From: Pogonophryne albipinna
Taxonomy: Eukaryota; Chordata; Actinopteri; Perciformes; Artedidraconidae
Length of the DNA stretch: 64,000 nt
Reading direction: 5' to 3'
Assembly: GCA_028583405.1 (NCBI GenBank)
Contig: CM053264.1
Span: 11,367,287 to 11,431,286 of the forward strand
Below, one piece after another: positions 56,195-64,000 of the stretch (position 1 is the first letter of the stretch; each line of letters opens with the position of its first letter). The notes below the pieces were generated by a model. It was not told the DNA's origin. It did not search any database and worked only from the letters and a program-made list of their open reading frames with translations. A program made the translations under genes and the position numbers.

Positions 56195-56981
56195 GTGAGC
56201 ATATCATAGTCTATTACCCTGAGGGGCTAAAATGTGCTTCAATGTGAATCAATGAAAGATATTATGCCGTGTTTTTGCATGTTGGACATTTGGCAAATGG
56301 GTATCTGACCCCAGGTGTCTTTAAGGATGTTTAGTTTAGTGTATTTGTTTATAGTGTCGTGGACAGTCCCAATTAATCAACTGTCACAAAAATCAGTAAA
56401 TGGGGCAGCTTTAGCCAACATTGCTAATTTCCAGTTGTTGTCCCCGGCCAGATGATAATAGACACCTTTTTAAAATCACAATACATCAACAGCATTAGTT
56501 ATTAAAAAATGTTTCACCAGACTGAATATAATCATATATCTTGAGGTTTTGATACGCAATTATGTTGTTCAAATTGATAATATTGAGCGAAAGCTTAGGC
56601 AATGCCATTTAAATAATGCATTTTACAAACTGAGAGATTATCGAACCACAAATATCAACATTTATAGCATTCAGCTTTAATGCTCAAATCCTGCGTGCCT
56701 TGTCTTAATCTTATTTGTCTATATTTGTGTGCATGAATACAAGGAAGTCATTGCATATTTGGAATATTTCTTCAGGAACACACATAGAGGGAATTTCTCC
56801 AGATGTGGGACAAGCGTCCACTTAAGGATGAATTTATTAGATTTGAGTGTACAAAGGTCAATGTCACTGTGACCCCACAACAGGGACGTGTACAGACATT
56901 TGGAGGGGCTATTGCTCTAAACTGGAAAAAGGGCATCCCCCCCCCCCTTGTTTTTAATGTAAAAGGTTCATGATATAAAAT

Positions 56982-57123
56982 GGGGTGGCTGTGGCTCAGT
57001 GGGTAGTGTGCTGGACTTCGAATCTGGGGATAGGAAGTTCAAGTCTGCTGCAGGTCTCCCTTGAAAAAGAGATCGTTGATCTCAATGGGATTTTCACCTG
57101 GTTAAATAAAGGCTACAATACAA
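56982..57123 (+). mobile_element. tRNA-derived SINE with a LINE-like tail
   Basis: The head resembles a tRNA gene: A box tggctcagtgggtag (56992-57006) and B box gttcaagtc (57037-57045). The tail at 57060-57115 (cttgaaaaagagatcgttga, then ACCTGGTTAAATAAAGG) resembles the 3' end of the LINE at 38775. Sharing a tail with a LINE is the known way SINEs use LINE machinery. It is not a functional tRNA gene, as the arms do not pair cleanly. Confidence 0.8.
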
Positions 57124-57202
57124 AAGTCCCACTGCAGTCAGCATGTCGTTGTTTCCCTGGTGACACTTCACCCCAAATTGCTCCTGTGGGGATTGTCCAC
57201 AG

Positions 57203-58791
57203 CAGGGCCGTTTCTAGCTTTTTGGGGGCCCTATGCAAGATGCTGTTTGGGGGCCCTAGTTTTGACAGTTTTTTTTTAACTACAATGGGGGGGATTCCAA
57301 AGCCTTTAAGATGATCTGTGGAGACGCATCAATCTGTTACACTTTAATAGGAAACAGGCTAATTTCACGAAAACCAAGCAATTGAAAATTACAAAAGATG
57401 ATATTAAAAAGGTAAACAATAAGGCTCCTCTATGTCAATAAATGCAAGAGATGCAGCATTTTCTCAGCTGTCAGCCCAACGATGATTTGGACTTTATTAC
57501 CCCAAAAACCCAAACCACAGCTTTGCTATCATTGCAGTTTAGTCGTGTTTATATCCTACATTGGATTTGTAAGCATATAATGCTTCACCGAACAACACAG
57601 GAGGGGGCTTGGCTGTCTACAAATAAAGATGGCTCATTTTAATTCTCCCCAAATATATTGAGGCTGAACCTGAACTTTGAATTCTCTGCTCCCATCATAA
57701 TCTTGGCGATCTTGTTAAAATTGTGAATGCAGAAATACTATGTAACTGGTTTGCAGTTAATAAATTATCCCTTAATGTGGCCAAAACAAATTACATGTTA
57801 TTCAATACAAAGTCTGAGAGTAGAAATGACTGCATTATACGGATTTGCAATACAGAGATAGGAAAAGTTGGTGCATGTACATTTTTAGGACTGCTTGTTG
57901 ACGAAAAACTCAATTGGAAGCACTATATAAATTATGTACAGACTAAACTGTCAAAAACAATAGGTATTTTGTTTCATACTAAGAACATTCTTGAAGAAAA
58001 TATACTCTTTATAACAGTCTATTTCTCCCTTACCTTTAATACTGCTCCGAAATATGGGGAAACACGTACTCAACAAATCTACAAAAAATAATAACATCCC
58101 AAAAAAAAGTATTACGAATAGTCTGTGGTAAATATGAACACACAACTCCCATATTTAAAAAAACTCAATCTATTAAAATGTGTTGAGATAGTACAGCTTA
58201 AAACAGTACTGATTATGCACAACATTTTCCATAAGAAAAGGCCTAATAACATTCGAAAGCAGTTCCAAACCACAGCGTGAACATTTGAATGTAAAAAAAG
58301 TCACTTGAAAATAAGTGTTCACAATGTTTATATGCAATTATGCATATATTATTATTATTATTATTCATTTGCCAAGTGCCTATGTATATATTTATATATA
58401 AAAAAGATAGTTGAAACTGCTATTGACATGTGCAGAAAATGACCCTATATCTAGTTTTCGTATATATGCATTTATTGTTTTCCTGCCCTAACATTTATTT
58501 AATCTTTTCTCCTGTTTTCTTTATTTCTTTGTACTCCTTCATTTCTATACGTTTTTGACTCAATAATGGTGCTGTATTAGGAAGATGCACGGGAGGGCTA
58601 CTTTCCACAAGCTATGCTTCAGCCCTCCCGCTTCTACTAATTTTGTTCATCTTTGTGTGAATGAATTAAACATTTTTTGTTTTTCGGATGAATAAAAAAA
58701 AAAAAAAAAATACTTTCAGTTTGGGGGCCCCCTAGTGGCCGCGGGGGCCCTATGCCCCCGCATAGTCCGCATATAGGAAGAAACGGCCCTG
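57203..58791. mobile_element. Inner hAT-type element
   Basis: Begins CAGGGCCGTTTCTAGC and ends ...GAAACGGCCCTG, a 13-bp perfect terminal inverted repeat (CAGGGCCGTTTCT). The 8-bp duplication GTCCACAG lies at 57195-57202 and 58792-58799. GGGGGCCCTA-rich sequence follows both ends. Between them lies a LINE fragment. The flanks 57125-57202 and 58800-58853 (gtaagtcactttggataaaa) look like one SINE-type repeat split by this insertion. Confidence 0.88.
57640..58710 (+). mobile_element. 5'-truncated LINE fragment
   Basis: The frame at 57723-58091 is the C-terminal side of a reverse transcriptase: WFAVNKLSLNVAKTNYMLF, FLGLLVDEKLNWKHYINYV, LSKTIGILFHTK. After a frameshift, 58090-58270 continues with KVLRIVCGKYEHTTPIF and LNLLKCVEIVQLK. 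It ends in a run of 17 A at 58694-58710. The left limit is approximate. It lies within the inner hAT element and is of a different family from the LINE at 38775. Confidence 0.8.
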
Positions 58792-59760
58792 GTCCACAGT
58801 ACTGAATGTATGTAAGTCACTTTGGATAAAAGTGTCAACAAATGTAATGTAATAAAAGCACAACACTGTCATTGCAAGTGACACTCAGTTGACTTTCATG
58901 TCCAACTGCTAAATTCGTTATTCAGGCACATTTTTTGCGGTCCATATCTCATTAAAATATCTAATGTTAGTAACTATTAAAGAAAAATGGGGACAATTCT
59001 GTTTTAATGTAGTTTGACCATTGTAACTGCTCGGCAGACATGGCTACTGATAAAATAGGGCTTCTAACTAATTAGGCTACCTTAAATAAAATCACGAATT
59101 AATGAAACCAGTTCAATACGCATTATTCTTATAATTCTTTATGAGCGTAGTAACGGTAAGGTATTTCATTACTTATTTATTTAGAATTCCATAACTTAAT
59201 AACAGAGATGGTCAAACTAAAGTAGAGACATGGCAGAAATCCTACAATGAAGCGGGACAGTGAAGTGTTCTCTGAGAGAGGGCAATCAAGAAAAGAGAGT
59301 GAGCGGCCTCGTTGAGGGAGTGAGCGGAGCAGATGAAAAGACACAGAAAGACCGAAGCACAATAACAACAAATAGGCTATATTTAGTTTTTTGTTGTTGT
59401 AAATAACCGACAGTGTCAAGAGGAAGTAAAGTCCCCTGGTTTGTCCCCTATACTCTTAACGCCATTTGGTGTGATCACCATAGCCATATGAGGCCGGACT
59501 CGGAGGGCTTGCCTTTGCTTCCAGCTGTCAGATTGTAAACAAAGTCACGTGACTGGAGGCAGATGAAAGCGCTGACAAGTTGTGTTTTTATCGCAGTGAG
59601 ACGCTACAATACTAATTGTGGGCTTATCATAATGATTCGGTCACAATAGAAAACAACAAAAACTCTCGCTCTCTCCAGAGGGGCAGGTCGGACAAAAATG
59701 GCAAACGGGCTGTTGCCCGGGCAACATGAGCCCGTACCTGTGCACGTCACTGCCCCACAA

Positions 59761-61400
59761 CACAATAATACCAGGAAAAAAACATTATGATAAATGTAGT
59801 TAATGAAATATGAAATGATCGAGTAAGACAGTTTGGCAGAACATCTGTAGATGACCGGCAAACATAGTAAATCACATGATGGTCTGAGGCAGAAAACTGA
59901 CTATATTAGGTTTCCAAGACGTGAGAAATATTTGGGAAAACTTAGTTTAGCGAGCATCATGCAGCATTCATTTTAATTAACATTTCTTATCCCTGAATCA
60001 GTCTTGAAATAGTTATAAATCTTGATCTAAGTTAGGTTTCAAGTTGGGTTTTGTGCACTATTTTTATACATAATAAATTATAACTGGCATCAAAAACACA
60101 AACAGACAACTGTAAGACATAGATGGCAACTTCTATGTAAATGTAAGACAACAACAAATCCATTCTTCATCCGTTCAAATTAATACTTCATCCTATATCG
60201 GGAAATAGAAAAAGGCAGATAATATTAAGTCGGATAGATTGATCAGTTTTTGATATTGTCAGGATTTTCCATTTGTTGGAAAGACAGAAATAGAGTAGCT
60301 GTATGGATTGATTCTAATAGATGATATAACCAGTATTAACTCTTATAAAATCAGAACAACAGTGCAGTTTGAGAATAGCCAGAATGATTGAGTTAGCTGG
60401 CAGTGTGATTAGTTTTGAAGGAGGGCAGAGGTTTTGATCTCTGCGACTCTGCCTCTTCGTCATGATTGACTAATCAATCGAATGCCACATATTGAGGAGT
60501 GCATGACCATCTTCGCTCGCCGCCTTTTGAAGTTCAAATCAGGAATGTTTTCTGATAAATTAGGTGAAATAAAGATAATGGGATATACGGATGGCACCAG
60601 TTTTACTGTTCTCCCCATTGCCAGTAATGCCTACACATTTCTGAAACCTTATGATGCCGCTGTCAGAAGCTCCTATTGTCCGAGGTGCTGCATATTACAC
60701 GAGTCGTAAACAGGACTATTATGTTATCGTCAATATTTTGTTGACATTGACAACCCTTGGGATAATGTCTTATCGAGTTAAAGGAGAAATAAAAAGCAGG
60801 AAGAAGGTGTTTTCGGTTGAAACGCCTAATCGTTTTGGAGGCTGCCGCTTGCTGTGGAATTGTATTGCATTAAATCATGCTGATATAAATAAGGTGGATA
60901 CAATCTTATAAACTATCTTAGTCTAATTCAGGAGCTTTTTGTCAAACTGGCAATAGACTGAGACTTAATAGCGGCCATCATTTGATTCAAATTCAGCTGT
61001 TTGTAATTTAATCATTCATAGTGATAGAGGCCTTGTGTTGAAACCAATCACTAGTTTACTCATTAGCATAGAGGGAGTTGTCTGTTGTTGGGAAGATTAT
61101 GAGATAGGGAACACTTCCTTAAAGGAGGGAACTTTGGGATTTAAGCCTTTGCAGACCGTTTACATGTACCAAAAACTATAACACACTACAGGAAGGGACT
61201 AGCCGCTCACGCCTAAATGTGTGCTTACTTTTGTACCCTGGTGAGTCCAAATATCACACGCATATTTGCCAAGCTAGTATAATTAGCTGTAGGGGGGTTG
61301 ATGTCATCCCTCCACCCTCTCTTCCTGTGATAAACACAGTGCTGAACATGAAGCGAGATAAACAATCACACATTCAGAAGGGCAACACAGCGGCTAAACC
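59761..61400. other. Non-coding stretch
   Basis: No supported exon. The frame at 60482-60709 plus (MPHIEECMTIFARRLLKF...) is not similar to anything I know and has no convincing splice sites. The rest is AT-rich. Confidence 0.45.
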
Positions 61401-61459
61401 GAGGCGGAGGAGGAGAGGCAGCGTGTGGAATAAGCTAATAGCATGAAACCTTTAGAGAT

Positions 61460-61586
61460 ATGACGATGTCTCTTTTTGAGTTAATTCAAGTGAGCCAGGA
61501 GCTGATGAGCGGACTGCTTCACAATGTGTCCGTGTCTCTCAGTCTGCTGACCCGACACACACACAGCAGGAGCTGCAGGTCTACAG
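61460..61586 (+). CDS. Weak candidate first coding exon
   Basis: ATG at 61460, then MTMSLFELIQVSQELMSGLL and HNVSVSLSLL, ending ...TCTACAG|GTCAGTG in phase 1. The phase fits the exon at 62288. It cannot be joined in frame to the exon at 56099, because stops precede the ATG when it is entered in phase 1, so it would be an alternative start. No family was recognised. Confidence 0.25.
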
Positions 61587-62287
61587 GTCAGTGTTAGTGT
61601 GGGATGGTTGCGACGATTCAGGTTTTATTTTGTGGATTTCAATGTCAAAAGAGCGTTCTGTTTTTCAAATCAATGTGACAGGAAACGGGGAGATTCCCCC
61701 TGCCGTGTTTCCCCCTCATCCTTCAAACATCATGGAAGAACTGCACTTATTAGTTTCCTTGCTGATGCTACAGTCTGTTTGCAGTAGTGATGGTGGCTTT
61801 TCCATGTACTTTTTGTCTCATTGTTGTTTGCAGTTCATTTTCTCAATGGATCATGCCAGAATAAGTTGCTCTTTACTATAGTAGGAAAATATTGAGCATA
61901 CCAAATGAATACCAGTACTTTCTGTCTATTAAAAAACCCCAATATACCTTGTGGAGTTGTTGAAAGACACTAGTTCATGCCTGCTTTCTGGTCTTTGTGC
62001 TAGGATTATATTGAAATTGTCAATATTCTGAACGTCCCAACATGTTTCTTTCTGTTGAAGCTTAGCGGTCACTTTAAGAGTTGTCTTTGCTGGAGTGTTG
62101 CACTGTGACCTCTGTAACTGATTACCTGCTATAGCCTTTGTGAGTAGCTACTACATTATGTCTCACTACAGCAGCAGAAATGTCTGTTAGCGTGGTTAAG
62201 GGACGGACAAAGAAACTGACTAGAAAGACAGACTGGTGTTTGAGTTCCTCATGTCTGAAACTCTCTGCTGTGTCTGTCAACCTGCAG

Positions 62288-62329
62288 AAAGGAAGCGGAA
62301 ACATAAATCCACGCAGACCAGCAGACGAG
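62288..62329 (+). CDS. Candidate 42-nt exon of an unrecognised gene
   Basis: CCTGCAG|AAAGG ... AGACGAG|GTGAGT. Phase 1-1, encoding (E)RKRKHKSTQTSRR, a basic stretch that resembles a nuclear localisation signal. The splice sites are good. Confidence 0.35.
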
Positions 62330-63090
62330 GTGAGTAGCAGGCACATTTCCACTGGTTGCACTTTGCAAAGGTCATATCATAGTCGTAGCTTAGGTCAAGT
62401 TTAGTCGGTTTTTCTGTGGTACAAGCCTAATCAATATTTGTCCACATTAACTTTCACCAGGTCAGAGGAGTAATCTTGGTTTGTAGACATTACGTGGGAG
62501 GATGATTTTGTGTTGGAGCTTTTCTGTTCAAACACTGTAATCCCTTCAGGCTTCACCACATCTGACTTCATGTGCACTGCCACCAATGATACTGGCAGCC
62601 GAAAAAACGTCATGTTTGTTGTTTGGGTGTAGTTAGTTTCACCATTTTGTGTCACTTATGGTTCCCAATCAAAAAAGATACAGCCAAATTGCCACATTTG
62701 AGGCTTCAAAACTGTACTGCGCAAACGAATGAGCCATTACACAGTGACTACGTCCACTCTTATATAGGGTCAATGAGTTGGTGATGTAATGCTTTAAAAA
62801 TACGGCAGGTCCCGGCTGGACTATGAAGTGTTTCCACGTCAGTTATTTTTTTAAATCGTAGTATTTGGAAAGGATCTTCTAAAACCTCTTAAGCCCAAGC
62901 TGACACCACTGTTTAAGGAAAGACTGAACACTACATGCAATTGATTGAGAGGATTACTTTGTGTGTGCATGTGTGTGGTCAAGACATGGACAGGTGATTT
63001 CATTTCTACACCAGTGTCATGCCCAGTTTGCCACAGAAGCAGGGAGGGGCACATGGGAGAGGAGTGGTGTGATCACTCTCTTTGAAAGGG

Positions 63091-63438
<348 letters not shown>

Positions 63439-63514
63439 AAAGAGACAGGGAGGGTTTGTGCGTGCGAAAGAGACGGGGAGGGTTTGTGCGTGCGAAAGAG
63501 ACGGGGAGGGTTTG
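63439..63514 (+). repeat. Short minisatellite after the GT tract
   Basis: Three copies, the last truncated, of a unit of about 28 bp: aaagagacggggagggtttg followed by tgcgtgcg. The first copy has CAGGG in place of CGGGG. Confidence 0.85.
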
Positions 63515-63582
63515 GAAGAAGAAATGAGAGCAGGATGTGGTACTCTTCTCTCTACCTGCTGTGACGGAGGAAAAGGGAACAG

Positions 63583-63699
63583 ACGGGATGAAGGAGCTGA
63601 CGGGAAGACGGGAATCTGGAGCGGAGAGGTTTGTCTGCATCTCGCTGGAGGAGATGGAGAGCTACTTCAGATGCACCCAGTGCTGCCAGCAGCTGCATA
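63583..63699 (+). CDS. Candidate exon with a Cys cluster, gene continues past the window
   Basis: Possible acceptor GGGAACAG|ACGGG (weak pyrimidine tract) and donor CTGCATA|GTGAGT. The 117 nt in phase 1-1 give MKELTGRRESGAERFVCISL followed by EEMESYFRCTQCCQQLH. The CTQCCQQLH end could be the beginning of a small zinc-binding fold, but that is speculation. The ATG at 63588 could also make this a first coding exon. No family was recognised. Confidence 0.35.
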
Positions 63700-64000
63700 G
63701 TGAGTTTATACACAGATGTGGTTCGAACTGTAGTGTGTGAGGTGTGTCCGTGCATGGAGAGTCTCTTGTTAATGGGGAAGGAAGTTCTGAGCATGAACTG
63801 AAACAGCTGTTTTCTCTTAGCGGGGTCTTTTTAGCCACGTGATGATCACAGGTCTTGGATGCAGTTTCCAGTTTTGGCCCTTGACCTTCTATGACCCGTA
63901 ACTCTTATGAAAAAGTCTTCAGTGACCTCTTGCTGCAAGCAACCATAGCAACCCTTAACACATGTAGAAAAGCAACAGTCCCTGCTGTCATGAGTTTCTT

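Larger units (their letters stand above)
56881..59752. mobile_element. Outer hAT-type element of a transposon nest
   Basis: Left end CAGGGACGTGTACAGAC; right end, reverse-complemented, CAGTGACGTGCACAGG. The 8-bp duplication CCCCACAA lies at 56873-56880 and 59753-59760. Between them lie a SINE, a second hAT-type element and a LINE fragment. No transposase frame was recognised in its own part (58860-59752), so it is non-autonomous or decayed. Confidence 0.75.

Noticed and set aside
56982..57060. tRNA gene
   Set aside because: A and B boxes are present but the arms pair poorly and a LINE-like tail follows, so it is a SINE head.
60482..60911. Frames MPHIEECMTIF... and MMPLSEAPIV...
   Set aside because: Not recognisable, overlapping, no good splice sites; left as non-coding.

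Overview
The window is nuclear DNA of a ray-finned (teleost) fish. The genes have many exons and short introns. The non-coding DNA carries long CA/GT microsatellites, hAT-type elements with 8-bp target duplications, a tRNA-derived SINE and fish-type LINE remnants. The encoded proteins are vertebrate orthologues. No bacterial, viral, CRISPR or operon-like features were seen.

Layout: (1) 1-15005 is gene-poor, with no convincing coding exon; one candidate non-coding first exon on the minus strand lies near 7.97-8.15 kb. (2) 15006-27007, minus strand, is zc3h13, the CCCH-finger subunit of the m6A mRNA methyltransferase complex. I could join 19 coding exons into a 5568-nt, 1855-codon frame with consistent phases. 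(3) 27845-28653 is a head-to-head promoter interval. (4) 28654-36354, plus strand, is mrpl39 (mitoribosomal protein mL39), 10 exons, 333 codons. (5) 36.4-41.4 kb is intergenic and holds a broken minus-strand LINE. (6) 41994-51461, plus strand, is jam2 (junctional adhesion molecule B), 10 coding exons including a 13-nt micro-exon, 284 codons. (7) 52.4-64 kb is repeat-rich. It holds a piggyBac-like element, a 356-bp inverted repeat enclosing an almost identical copy of part of jam2 exon 5, a nest of transposons, a GT microsatellite of about 345 bp, and several phase-compatible candidate exons of a gene I do not recognise that runs off the right edge.

The three firm genes act in unrelated processes (nuclear mRNA modification, mitochondrial translation, cell-cell adhesion). 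In human, ZC3H13 is on 13q14, while MRPL39 and JAM2 are neighbours on 21q21, so the window joins two mammalian synteny blocks. The least expected structures are the jam2 exon copy between long inverted repeats at 53.7-55.5 kb and the multi-level transposon nest at 56.9-59.75 kb. All exon boundaries were read by eye and may be off by a base or two.
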